From JBFMHP01 sp964557295 (GTDB lineage: Bacteria > Pseudomonadota > Gammaproteobacteria > RBG-16-57-12), in the NCBI GenBank assembly GCA_964557295.1, contig CAZKZP010000009.1, forward strand, positions 17,751-81,750: a stretch of DNA of 64,000 nt. Reading direction: 5' to 3'. A program made the position numbers and the translations under genes. Below, one piece after another: positions 50,912-59,685 of the stretch. The notes beneath the pieces were generated by a model. That model was not told where the DNA came from. It saw nothing but the letters and a program-made list of their open reading frames with translations, and ran no database searches. Positions within the stretch are counted from its first letter, which is position 1, and every line of letters starts with the position of its first letter.

Positions 50912-51289
50912 TTAGAAGAAGGCGCCGTCGCTATCCTGCGCTTCGTCGTATTCGATCAGCAGCTCCGCCTCGCCCGTGCGCATCTGGCAGGTCAGGCGGT
51001 GGCAGTATTCCAGCTCGCCGGCGGCGTGGCGGGCGATTTCGGTCTCGGTGATCTCGCCCAGCTCCAGCAGCATGGTCTTTTCCTTCTTGGTCAGCGGCGA
51101 GCCGATTTTGCCCTGGGGGCTCACGCGCGTGACCTTGATCAGACAGGCGCCGCAGGCGCCGTCCTCGCAGCCAAACTCGATCGGTATGCCGTGTTCCCTG
51201 GCGATCTTGATCAGTGGGATGCTCTCCTGTCCGGCGAGCTCGACGGTGTGTTCGATATGTTGCGAGGTTCTGAAAACGATTTTCGGCAT
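50912..51289 (-). CDS. 2Fe-2S plant-type ferredoxin
   Basis: A 125-residue cytoplasmic electron carrier. The cluster ligands are CEDGACGACLIKV (Cys-x4-Cys-x2-Cys) with the fourth Cys in LEYCHRLTCQMR. Between them is a 30-residue insert (SPLTKKEKTMLLELGEITET) resembling the protective/Shethna (FeSII) and NifE-region ferredoxin type rather than chloroplast ferredoxins. The acidic C-terminus is EYDEAQDSDGAFF. AGGATC precedes the ATG. Partner unknown. Confidence 0.88.
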   Translation of the reverse strand: MPKIVFRTSQHIEHTVELAGQESIPLIKIAREHGIPIEFGCEDGACGACLIKVTRVSPQGKIGSPLTKKEKTMLLELGEITETEIARHAAGELEYCHRLTCQMRTGEAELLIEYDEAQDSDGAFF

Positions 51290-51408
51290 TGCGGATCCTG
51301 TTCGGAGGGTTGGCGAAAAGCGCGCATCCTACAATAAATTCGGATTTCTTCAACCCGTATCGTTCGTTCGCGGCCGATCGCTGATGGAAGATCCGGGTTC
51401 AATCGCCT

Positions 51409-52737
51409 TCAGCGGTGCGCGGTCGGATCGTACAGCACCAGCTGGTCGATGCGCCGGTCGATCTCCCCGACGACGGCCTGATAGGCCGGGCTTTCGATCC
51501 CGCTATAAAGACGTTCGAAGCTGGCCTGATCGAGGTTCTCCTGCAAACCGGCGATGTCAGGGAAGAACATCGCCTCCTGCGCCCGTTCGGCGAACAGTGC
51601 CTGCACCCGCCGCGATCCCTCCTCCGGATCGAGCGCCAGCTCGGCGAAGCGGTTGCCGGCGCGGTCGGCGGTCAGGTCGACGAAACTGAAACCGCTGCCG
51701 CCGCGATTGGAGTCGAGCAGTTCCTTGAATTCACCCATGGCGAAGCTGGCGCCGCTGTCGGCGAGGATCTTCAGCGCGGCGGAGAACACGAAGTGCAGGC
51801 GCAGATCCTCGCGCCCGGCGAGCTGGACGTTGCGCGGGGTCTTGCACGCCGCCAGCTCGGTCCGGTCGAATTCGCCGATGAAGGTGGCGAAACGGCTGCT
51901 GCCCAGGTAGATCGCCAGCGCCATGATGGCCGCCTGATTCTGCTGGATGCGATCCTCGGGGCCGAGGCTGCGCTGGTCGGCCAGGGTGAAGGCGATGCCC
52001 AGATAATCCGCGAGCGAGACCGACGGCAGGGGCGCGGTCGCCGTGCCGTAGTGGCAGAGTTCGTTGAAATAGAATTTCACCACCGCGGGATTGCCGAGCA
52101 ACTGCCACTCATCGCGCACCGCCTTCACGCGCGTCTTGAATTTCGCCAGGCGTTGCATCAGGTCCGGCACCGGCTGGTAGTGCACGGTGGCCTGCGGCCC
52201 GCGGATCTCGATCCGCTGAATGGCCCCGAGGATGACGCTGCCCTGTTCGTCTCCCAGGATCAGGTTGGCCAAGCGCTCGCCGAGCCAGCGCGCAAGACCC
52301 CCGGGCAGCGAGAGATGGCCGATGGAAAACGACTCCAGCTCCAGGCCCACGGCGGAAGGCGGGATGACGGCCTGTACGTTGAGGTAGTCGCCGAAGGGAT
52401 TTTCCGGCACGTGCAGCGACAGCATCAGATCGAGCTTGTCCTCGGCGATGCGCGTGTGCCCCGACAGCCGCGGCAGGCCGCGCTCTGCCATGGCGAGCAT
52501 GCTGTTGAGATCAGATTCGGTCACCGCCAGCTGGCGGTGCTTGCCGCGCGAGAGCACGCCCCGTTGCAGGCCCTGCAACAACTCCTTGGTGCGCAGCACG
52601 GCGGCCGCATCGATCGGATGTTTTTGCGAGACCAGCGCCGTGGAGGAGCTCAGCAGGAACCCCAGGGCGATGAGGGCGGCGATGACCAGACCGGCTACGG
52701 TCCCCAAGACTTTCAGCACGGTGCGCGCGCGTATCAT
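51409..52737 (-). CDS. Single-pass membrane-anchored protein of unknown function
   Basis: A 442-residue protein with one N-terminal transmembrane helix (about residues 9-31) and a large, probably periplasmic, soluble part. Visible patterns include QLAVTESDLNSMLAMAERG, a LHVPENPFGDYLNVQAVIPP beta segment, ADYLGIAFTLADQRS and FSFVDLTADRAGNRFAELAL with acidic and Asn residues. No characterised family is recognised by eye. It is not in an operon with either neighbour, and no catalytic motif is evident. Confidence 0.75.
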   Translation of the reverse strand: MIRARTVLKVLGTVAGLVIAALIALGFLLSSSTALVSQKHPIDAAAVLRTKELLQGLQRGVLSRGKHRQLAVTESDLNSMLAMAERGLPRLSGHTRIAEDKLDLMLSLHVPENPFGDYLNVQAVIPPSAVGLELESFSIGHLSLPGGLARWLGERLANLILGDEQGSVILGAIQRIEIRGPQATVHYQPVPDLMQRLAKFKTRVKAVRDEWQLLGNPAVVKFYFNELCHYGTATAPLPSVSLADYLGIAFTLADQRSLGPEDRIQQNQAAIMALAIYLGSSRFATFIGEFDRTELAACKTPRNVQLAGREDLRLHFVFSAALKILADSGASFAMGEFKELLDSNRGGSGFSFVDLTADRAGNRFAELALDPEEGSRRVQALFAERAQEAMFFPDIAGLQENLDQASFERLYSGIESPAYQAVVGEIDRRIDQLVLYDPTAHR

Positions 52738-52992
52738 TCAGCCCTCGCGGCCGGGCGCGCGAGCCGAGGCCACGCGCCTGGCCATCGGGGTAGTGGAATG
52801 CCGTTGCATGAACTCCTCCGGGAAAACAAATCAGATGTGCGGACCAACGCGCCGGAATGCTCGCGGGGCTTGTGACATCATAACACTACAAGACATCCGT
52901 CTATAGAGGTCGGCACGGCGCGGTATAGCGCGAGCAGATGATCTAAACTGTTTATATAAAAGGTCACCAAGAATAACACTGGGAGAAGATAC

Positions 52993-53547
52993 ATGACGCT
53001 GCTCGTTATCGGCATGGCCGTGTTCATTGCCGTTCACCTGATCCCCACGGCACCCACACTGAGGCGCGGCCTGATCGATGCATTCGGCGCCAAGGCGTAT
53101 CAGGGATTTTTCGCCGTGGCCTCGCTGGCCGGGTTCGTGCTGCTGATCTGGGGCATGGTGCGCGCACCCAACATCGAGGTGTGGCAGACGCCCGCCTGGG
53201 GCCGTTATGCCGCGCCTCCGCTCATGCTGCTGGCCATCTATGCCCTCGTGGCCAAGGACGCGCCCTCCAACCTCAAACGCTACACCCGCCATCCGATGCT
53301 CTGGGGCGTGACGCTGTGGGCCATCGCCCACCTGCTCAACAACGGTGATCAGGCCTCCATCCTACTGTTCGGCGGGTTCCTGCTGTATTCACTCTACGAC
53401 ATGTGGTCGGCCAACCGGCGCGGGGCGGTGAAGACCACGCAGCGGTATCCGCTGGCAAGCGAGGCGAAGACGGTGGTGATCAGTCTCGCGGTGTATGTGG
53501 TGTTATTGTTGTTGCATCCGTATCTGTTTGGGGTGGTGGTTATATAA
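52993..53547 (+). CDS. NnrU family membrane protein
   Basis: A 184-residue protein with five or six transmembrane helices. NnrU signatures are HLIPTAPTLRRGLIDAFGAKAYQGFFA and the LKRYTRHPMLWGVTLWAIAHLLNNGD segment with conserved His/Arg. NnrU proteins are associated with nitric-oxide/denitrification regulons in some bacteria and relate to methyltransferase-like membrane enzymes, but their activity is unsettled. No denitrification genes are in the window. GGGAGAAG precedes the ATG. REP-like repeats follow. Confidence 0.88.
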   Translation: MTLLVIGMAVFIAVHLIPTAPTLRRGLIDAFGAKAYQGFFAVASLAGFVLLIWGMVRAPNIEVWQTPAWGRYAAPPLMLLAIYALVAKDAPSNLKRYTRHPMLWGVTLWAIAHLLNNGDQASILLFGGFLLYSLYDMWSANRRGAVKTTQRYPLASEAKTVVISLAVYVVLLLLHPYLFGVVVI

Positions 53548-53569
53548 GCACGGGGGGCTGTCAGGACTG

Positions 53570-53707
53570 ATCGCATGCTAAAGCATGCTCCTACGACAGC
53601 TCGGCAGTACTGTAGGAGCCATCTTTAGATGGCGATTCACGGCACTCAGGCCTAATCGCATGCTAAAGCATGCTCCTACGACAGGATGGCAGTATAGATG
53701 GCGATTC
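53570..53707. repeat. REP/BIME-like cluster, element 2 (three units plus a fragment)
   Basis: 53570-53595 (GCATGCT stem, minus orientation), 53611-53636 (GCCATCT stem, plus), 53655-53680 (GCATGCT stem, minus) and a truncated AGATGGCGATT at 53697-53707. It lies between nnrU and the sensor kinase start. Confidence 0.8.
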
Positions 53708-53731
53708 TCAGGACTCAGGACTTATGACTAA

Positions 53732-56278
53732 ATGAATCTATTGCTGCAAAAGCGCGGGCTGATTTTCTTGGCATTGATCGTGCTGCTGTTGCTGGCCGCC
53801 AGCGCCGTTTGGCTGGCGCAGCGCATCGAGCGCGATGAGCGCCGGCAGATCACCCACTTTCTTAGCAACCAGGTCGCCATCACCCACCAGGCGCTGGTGA
53901 GTTGGGCCAATGAATATCAGGCGGTGGCCGCCGCCTGGGCCACCACGCCAGAGGTGATCGCGGCCACCCAGCAGTTACTGGCGCGCGCGCAGAACGCATC
54001 GAGTCTGCGCAGCGCCCCGGCGCAGAACCGGCTGCGCGATCTGTTGCAGCCGGTGTATGCCCAGCGCAACTATCAGGGCTATGCCATCATCACCCGCGAC
54101 TACCGCAACATCGCCTCGCTGCGCAATGAGGTCATCGGCGAGACCAGCGTGCTGACGGAAAAACCGCTGTTTCTGGCCGATATCTTCTCCGGCCGGGCGG
54201 CGCTGAGCCTGCCGCTGCGCGCCGAGATCGATCTGGTGGACGAAGCGGGTGAGCTGCGGGCGGGGATGCCAAGCATGTTCGTCGGGGCGCCCATTTATGA
54301 CAAGAGCGGGGGCATCATCGCCGCGCTCGTGTTTCGCCTCGATCCAGGTGAGGACTTTTCGGCGTTATTCAACCGCGCCCGCATCGGCGCCACCGGCGAG
54401 ACCTACGCCTTCGACGGCCAGGCGCGCATGATCAGCAGCAGCCGTTTCACGCCGCAATTGCGCGAGATCGGGCTGCTCGCGCCGGGGGCCAGTTCCATCC
54501 TGAATATCAGCCTCACGGACCCCGGCGTGGATCTGACCGCGGGGGGGCAGGCGCCGGTCACCAGCAAACCCCAGGAGTTGACCCTCATGGCGCAACGGGC
54601 CTTCGCCGGTGAATCGGGCTCCAGCTGGAAGAGCTATCGCGATTATCGCGGCGCGCCGGTGGTGGGGGCGTGGTTGTGGGATGAGGCGCTGGGTGTGGGC
54701 ATCGCCAGCGAAATGAGTGATGTCGAGATCACGTCTTTCCTGCGTCCCCACAATTTCACCATCACCATTTCCACGGCGCTGGCGATGCTGATGATCGTGT
54801 TTCTGCTGTGGGTGTTCATCAAGAGCCGGGCGCAGATCGCCGCCTCCGAGGAGAAGTTTTCCAAGGTGTTCAAGGCCACGCCCGATCCGGTGATCATTAC
54901 CTCCACGCGCAGCGGTGTGATCCTGGATGTGAACGAGGGATTCGTGCGCGCCACCGGCTATGCGCGCGAGGATGCCGTCGGCAAGACGACGGTGGAGCTC
55001 GGCCTGTGGACGGAAGCCACGCAACGCAGCGCCTTGATCGACCAGATCCTCCACCGGGGTCGGGTCACGAATGTGGAATGCAAATTCAAGGTCAGGAGTG
55101 GCGCGGAGCTCACCGGGCTGGCGTCGGCGGAGATCATCGAACTCCGTCGCGAGAAGTGTTTCCTCGCCATCGTCAAGGACATCACCGAGCGCAAGCGGAT
55201 GGAAGAGGCGCTGGCCAAACGCGAGCAGGACTACCGCCTGGTGACGGAAAACGCCCCGGCCTTGATCGCCTATTTCGGCCGGGACCTGCGCCATCGTTTC
55301 GTCAATCAGCAATACGCGCAGTGGTATGGATTGGCGGCGCGCACGATCATCGGCATGCCGCTTCTGGATGTGCTCGGCAAGGATGAATACGAGCAGACGC
55401 GCATCCAGCGCGAGATGGCGTTCGCCGGTCAGCGGCTTTCGTTCGACGCCCGCTCGCAGCAGCGGGGCGGCCAGCGGCGCTGGGTCTCCATCAGCTATGT
55501 GCCACATATCGGCGAGGGTAAACAGGTCGACGGCATTTACGCGCTCATCACCGACATCCACGAGCGCAAGATGGCCGAGGACAAGACGCGCGAACTCCTG
55601 GCGCAGAACCGGGAACTCACCCAGCGGATGTTCGAGATCCAGGAGCGCGAGCGGCGCACCATCGCCCGCGAGTTGCACGATGAGTTCGGCCAATTGCTCA
55701 CGGCGATCAACATCCATGCCCACACCATCGCTGAGCAGTACGACGGTCCCGCGTCCAAGATCCGCGATAGCGCGAATGTGATCATCAATTGCGTAAATAA
55801 GATGCAAAAAGGCGTGCGCAATCTGATCCACCATCTGCGCCCGAGCGTGATGGATGATCTGGGATTGGTGGAAAGTGTGCGGGAGCTGATCGCCCAGTGG
55901 CGCGAGCAGCATCCGCACATCGACTGCGAACTGGTGATGGGGGAGGACCTGGAGGCGCTGGGCGAGGAACTCAACATCACGCTCTACCGGATGGTCCAGG
56001 AGGGCCTGACCAATGTGGCCAAACACTCCGGGGCCACCGAGGTCACCGTGTGCCTGAGTCTCACCGATGACGGCGGCCACATCGAAGTGCGCATCGAAGA
56101 CAACGGCGTGGGGCTCATGCCGGGGCAAGCCTCCGGCAAGGGTGTCGGGTTGCCAGGGATGCGCGAGCGGGTGCTCGCCGTGGGCGGTGAATTTTCCTAC
56201 TGCAATACGCGCAAGGGCGGCTTCTGCATCGAGGCGATGCTGCCCTGCAACGGGCTCAGAGAGGTGATTGCATCATGA
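53732..56278 (+). CDS. NarL-family sensor histidine kinase with periplasmic sensor and two PAS domains
   Basis: This encodes 848 residues. TM1 about residues 10-30, a periplasmic dCache/CHASE-like sensor (about 35-340), TM2 about 345-365, PAS1 (375-485), PAS2 (495-615), then the HisKA_3 phospho-acceptor in RRTIARELHDEFGQLLTAI and a C-terminal HATPase with EDNGVGLMPG and GVGLPGMRERV. This is the NarX/UhpB type of kinase that pairs with LuxR-family regulators. The response-regulator gene overlaps its stop by 4 bases. The ligand is unknown. Confidence 0.93.
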   Translation: MNLLLQKRGLIFLALIVLLLLAASAVWLAQRIERDERRQITHFLSNQVAITHQALVSWANEYQAVAAAWATTPEVIAATQQLLARAQNASSLRSAPAQNRLRDLLQPVYAQRNYQGYAIITRDYRNIASLRNEVIGETSVLTEKPLFLADIFSGRAALSLPLRAEIDLVDEAGELRAGMPSMFVGAPIYDKSGGIIAALVFRLDPGEDFSALFNRARIGATGETYAFDGQARMISSSRFTPQLREIGLLAPGASSILNISLTDPGVDLTAGGQAPVTSKPQELTLMAQRAFAGESGSSWKSYRDYRGAPVVGAWLWDEALGVGIASEMSDVEITSFLRPHNFTITISTALAMLMIVFLLWVFIKSRAQIAASEEKFSKVFKATPDPVIITSTRSGVILDVNEGFVRATGYAREDAVGKTTVELGLWTEATQRSALIDQILHRGRVTNVECKFKVRSGAELTGLASAEIIELRREKCFLAIVKDITERKRMEEALAKREQDYRLVTENAPALIAYFGRDLRHRFVNQQYAQWYGLAARTIIGMPLLDVLGKDEYEQTRIQREMAFAGQRLSFDARSQQRGGQRRWVSISYVPHIGEGKQVDGIYALITDIHERKMAEDKTRELLAQNRELTQRMFEIQERERRTIARELHDEFGQLLTAINIHAHTIAEQYDGPASKIRDSANVIINCVNKMQKGVRNLIHHLRPSVMDDLGLVESVRELIAQWREQHPHIDCELVMGEDLEALGEELNITLYRMVQEGLTNVAKHSGATEVTVCLSLTDDGGHIEVRIEDNGVGLMPGQASGKGVGLPGMRERVLAVGGEFSYCNTRKGGFCIEAMLPCNGLREVIAS

Positions 56279-56925
56279 CGGCGACAACGGCAACGGCTAT
56301 CACAATCATGCTGGTGGACGATCATCCGGTGGTGCGCGACGGCTATCGGCGCTTGCTGGAAGGGGCGTCCGATCTGCGCGTGGTCGCCGAGCTGGATTCG
56401 GGCGAGGCGGCCTGCCAGCAGTACACCAGCCTCCAACCCGACGTGGTGGTGCTGGATCTGAACATGCCCGGCATGGGCGGACTGGAGGCGATCCGCCGCA
56501 TCCGCGCCAAGGATCCGGAGGCGCGCATCCTGGTCTTTTCCATGCACGACAGCCAGACCATGGTCAAACGCGCCGTGGAGGCCGGGGCGGCTGGATTTCT
56601 CACCAAGAGCAGCGCCCCCTCGCAGATGCTGGAAGCCGTGCGCCAGGTGGCGCGGGGGCAGTCGTTCCTCAACCATTATCTGATGCCCAATCTGTTCAAT
56701 CCGCGCTCCGGCTCCGGCGATCCTCTGCAGCAACTCTCCAAGCGCGAATTCCAGATCTTCCGGGATCTGGCGGCGGGAAAATCGGTGCAGGGTATCGCCG
56801 ACACCCTTTCGATCAGCCCCAAGACGGTGGGCGTGCATCAGACCAACATCATGAAAAAACTCAAACTGCGCAACGCCGCCGAATTGACCCGCCTGGCGAT
56901 ACGTTGTGGCGTGATCGACGCCTGA
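56275..56925 (+). CDS. LuxR/NarL-family response regulator
   Basis: A 216-residue protein. REC domain residues 9-125 with acidic pocket LVDDHPVVR, phospho-acceptor Asp61 in VVVLDLNMPGMGG and the Lys of FLTKSSAPS. LuxR-type helix-turn-helix at about 150-212 (LSKREFQIFRDLAAGKSVQG, ISPKTVGVHQTNIMKKL). It is translationally coupled to the upstream kinase gene and is its cognate partner. It should bind DNA as a dimer; targets are unknown. Confidence 0.94.
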   Translation: MTATTATAITIMLVDDHPVVRDGYRRLLEGASDLRVVAELDSGEAACQQYTSLQPDVVVLDLNMPGMGGLEAIRRIRAKDPEARILVFSMHDSQTMVKRAVEAGAAGFLTKSSAPSQMLEAVRQVARGQSFLNHYLMPNLFNPRSGSGDPLQQLSKREFQIFRDLAAGKSVQGIADTLSISPKTVGVHQTNIMKKLKLRNAAELTRLAIRCGVIDA

Positions 56926-57296
56926 TTTGATTACCTTAATTGTGCTATCACTAAGAACTCTCCTTATCCGCGAATAAGTTCGGCGCCTATATCTCTCGCC
57001 GTGACCGCCACCTATAGTTAAACAAGTAACTCATTCAATGATTTAGAGTCTGATGCTCCATGACTCGTCAGGAACCGTCGTCTGTGTGCGCCGCTTCGCC
57101 AGGCTATCGACGACAGATGCCGCGCGGGAAGATCGGCATGAAGGGATCAGTTACATGATGGATTACCGGGATGTCATCACAGATGACCTGCCATGGAGGG
57201 GATTCCACCAATTCCATACGATCGGCGCAGGTGCCAACCCCAGCGGCACTGTTGAGATCCCTACGCTTCAATGAAAACTGTGATGAGGATTATGCT
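56926..57296. other. 371-bp intergenic region before the PilZ-like gene
   Basis: A palindrome-like CTTATCCGCGAATAAG lies at 56966-56981, followed by an AT-rich stretch near 57015-57045 that may hold a promoter. A 73-codon frame at 57053-57274 was considered and not accepted. Confidence 0.45.
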
Positions 57297-57716
57297 ATGA
57301 CGATACGCTCCCCCCTCGAAGATAGCCAAGACGTCCATCCCTACGCGGACGTGCACCTGATGATTTATCACAACGACACCCAGGTGCTGAGTTGCAAACC
57401 GCTTTACATCGGATTCCTCGGGATGAAGATCGCCTCGGGGCCGCTGACCTATCCCAAGCACACGCCGCTCGAACTCCGGGTCAGCCTGCCTTCCGCCGAG
57501 GGTTATAAAGAATTTCAGCTGTCCGCCGCGGTGACCGCCAGTTCAGAGGAAGGTCTTGGTCTGACCTATGATCATCGCTTCGGCAACCAGGTGCGCCGAC
57601 TGCTTGAGATGCTCACGGATTTGTACCATTTGCGCTGGCGGGATGATCACCGCCAGCGCGCGGAACCGAACCGATCCCACGGACGCGCGGCGAGCCGGCC
57701 CGGAGCGCATGCGTAA
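57297..57716 (+). CDS. PilZ-like protein
   Basis: A 139-residue protein with a compact beta-rich pattern: VHLMIYHNDTQVLSCKPLYIGFLGMKIASG, LELRVSLPSAEGYKEFQLSAAV, EEGLGLTYDHRFGNQVRRLLEML. This fits a PilZ-type six-stranded barrel, but the canonical RxxxR and DxSxxG c-di-GMP motifs are absent or degenerate (D-to-I at FLGM). It may therefore act as a non-binding PilZ. It lies 30 bp before a diguanylate cyclase gene, which supports a c-di-GMP link. Start at the ATG with GAGG upstream. Confidence 0.6.
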   Translation: MTIRSPLEDSQDVHPYADVHLMIYHNDTQVLSCKPLYIGFLGMKIASGPLTYPKHTPLELRVSLPSAEGYKEFQLSAAVTASSEEGLGLTYDHRFGNQVRRLLEMLTDLYHLRWRDDHRQRAEPNRSHGRAASRPGAHA

Positions 57717-57746
57717 TTCATGAAACGGAAATGATGAGGAAGCGGT

Positions 57747-58910
57747 ATGCAGGAACAAAACATCAGACGCGCGCAGTTCGAAATCAAAAAACGGATCGCG
57801 GCAGAGAACGCCGCGGAGGGTGGTGTGCTTGAGCCTGCGCCGTCCGCTGATCAGGCCAAGCCGTACGGAGACAAACCCGCTATCCCCAGGCAAGTGCAGC
57901 ACAAGTGGCAGCGCTTCCTGGATCTGCTGACCGGATTGGCCGGTGTGGTCGAGGCCATGATCGTGAGGGCGCAGCCGGCCGAGGCCGAGATCGTGGCGGT
58001 GAGTTCCTGCAACGCCCTAAAGCCGGGACGGAAAATCACCGCGCGCACCGCGCCCTGGTACGGGGCTTTCGTCAAGCAGCGCATGCAGCGTTTCCACAGC
58101 TATGTCTACAGCCCCGATGCCGCGCACGGCGCGTGGTATGTCGGTTATCCGTTGAGCTGGGGAGACGGCGAACACTTTGGCATGCTCTGTCTCGTCGGAG
58201 GCCGCAGGAACGGCATTTCCGAGGCCTCGCGCTCGCTGCTGGCCGAGTGCGCCGGGATGCTCGAGGATCAGTTGCGGCTGCTGGCCTACACGCAGCAATG
58301 CGAGGCGCTCCGCGAGCGCTTGCGCCAATCCGTCGCCGGGACCGAGGCGATCTCCATGCTGGATACCGTGGCGTCCAAGACGGATCTCGGTGAAGTCGAA
58401 CAGCTGATGCAGCGGCTCGATTTTATCGCCCATCACGACAATCTGACCGACCTGCCCAACCGCCTGCTGTTCAACGCGCGGTTGCGCCATGCCATCCAAC
58501 GCGCCCGGCGCGAACGGGACAAGGCGGCGGTATACATCATCGATCTCGACAGTTTCAAGCAGATCAATGACGCCTACGGCCATATGGCGGGAGATGATCT
58601 GCTGCGCCAGGTCGCCGCGCGGCTGGTCGGGGCCCTGCGCGAGGAAGACACCGTCGCGCGCCTGGGCGGCGATGAATTCGTCGTGCTCATGGAGGCGGTC
58701 GATGACAGCGCCGAGGCGCAACTGCTCGCCGGCAAGATACAAGACTGCTTCCGGGAACCCTTCACCCTCGAAGGCCGCGCGGTGAAACTCTCGGCGAGCC
58801 TCGGGATCAGTCTGTTTCCGGATCACGGTGACGATGCCGAGGCCCTGGTCCGCCACGCCGATCTCTCCATGTATCGCACCAAGGGTGGTAAGCCGAGCAC
58901 GTGGAAATAG
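57747..58910 (+). CDS. GAF-like-GGDEF diguanylate cyclase
   Basis: A 387-residue protein. Residues about 50-200 form a GAF-like sensor (QRFLDLLTGLAGVVEAMIVRA, GMLCLVGGRRN), followed by a short helical linker and a GGDEF domain (about 225-385). The active site GGDEF and the RxxD inhibitory site (REED) are intact, as is DLDSFKQINDAYGH, so it should synthesise c-di-GMP with product inhibition. Cytoplasmic; probably co-transcribed with the PilZ-like gene. Confidence 0.93.
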   Translation: MQEQNIRRAQFEIKKRIAAENAAEGGVLEPAPSADQAKPYGDKPAIPRQVQHKWQRFLDLLTGLAGVVEAMIVRAQPAEAEIVAVSSCNALKPGRKITARTAPWYGAFVKQRMQRFHSYVYSPDAAHGAWYVGYPLSWGDGEHFGMLCLVGGRRNGISEASRSLLAECAGMLEDQLRLLAYTQQCEALRERLRQSVAGTEAISMLDTVASKTDLGEVEQLMQRLDFIAHHDNLTDLPNRLLFNARLRHAIQRARRERDKAAVYIIDLDSFKQINDAYGHMAGDDLLRQVAARLVGALREEDTVARLGGDEFVVLMEAVDDSAEAQLLAGKIQDCFREPFTLEGRAVKLSASLGISLFPDHGDDAEALVRHADLSMYRTKGGKPSTWK

Positions 58911-59233
58911 CCCTGAGCTATGCGGGCTGAGTAAAAAAATCGCCATCTGAAGATGGCTCCTACAGGAAGACCACACTTGTAGGAGCATGCTTTAGCATGC
59001 GATGCCCCCCCGTGAAGTCATCGGTCGTCCGCAGGGCGCAATAGCGATAGCCGGATAGTGCAACGTGGTGCAACATCATCCGGCGCAATGCCACACACTG
59101 GACTTGCCCGCCAGCGCTAAGCGCGCCGCCCATATGCCTGGGCAAATACTGTGTGCATCCCAAGGCGCATGCCATGATCATGTTAGAGACTTAAGTCGCA
59201 ACCCATTTCCCGAATCCCTGGAGCATGACAAGT
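58911..59233. other. 323-bp intergenic region with a BIME
   Basis: Contains the REP/BIME-like pair at 58939-59003. The remainder (59004-59233) shows no recognised gene; it presumably carries the promoter of the downstream small gene. Confidence 0.5.
58939..59003. repeat. REP/BIME-like inverted pair, element 3
   Basis: 58939-58964 (GCCATCT stem) and 58978-59003 (GCATGCT stem). Its reverse complement matches 11013-11077 including the spacer, apart from a few substitutions. Confidence 0.8.
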
Positions 59234-59598
59234 ATGCGTTTCATCAAGCTCATTGGTGGCGGCATCCTCGCCATTATCGGCTGTTTTCTGCCTATACCTG
59301 GTTAGTCTTGAGCTGGAATTACTCCGAAGGTGAGCGGGCCGGCTGGTTGCAGAAGTTTTCTTACAAAGGGTGGATCTGCAAAACCTGGGAAGGCGAGCTG
59401 TCGATGGTGACCATGCCGGGTGCGACGCCGGAAAAATTTTTCTTCACGGTTCGTGACCAGGCGGTCGCGGCGGAGCTGAACCGTCTCATGGGCGCGCGGG
59501 TTTCGCTTACGTATGAACAGCACGTAGGTATCCCCTCAAGCTGTTTTGGAGAAACGGGCTATTACATCATCAAGGTCACGGAAGTGAAGCAGCCGTAA
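59234..59598 (+). pseudogene. Small membrane-anchored protein gene with a one-base frameshift
   Basis: From ATG 59234 the frame reads MRFIKLIGGGILAIIG, then continues wrongly and stops after a few codons. Inserting a single base at about 59280 (GGCTG to GGCCTG) gives LFSAYTWLVLSWNYSEGERA, then GWLQKFSYKGWICKTWEGEL and a C-terminal domain ending VTEVKQP. The repaired product is about 121 residues with one N-terminal membrane helix, like a family sometimes mislabelled 6-phosphogluconate dehydrogenase. The break may be a sequencing error or a real mutation. Confidence 0.7.
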
Positions 59599-59650
59599 CT
59601 TACGCGGTGCGCAGCATGTAGCGGCCACGGCATTCGAAAAAACCAAGACC

Positions 59651-59676
59651 TGTTGGAGCATGCTTTAGCATGCGAT
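59651..59676 (+). repeat. Single REP-like unit, element 4
   Basis: TGTTGGAGCATGCTTTAGCA then TGCGAT: one GCATGCT-stem unit with a one-base change in the head (TGTTGG for TGTAGG), just behind the glucan phosphorylase stop. Confidence 0.75.
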
Positions 59677-59685
59677 GACGCTCTT

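Noticed and set aside
57053..57274. 73-codon frame before the PilZ-like gene
   Set aside because: No convincing ribosome site, no similarity recognised and ordinary intergenic composition; a 39-codon inner start is possible but unsupported.
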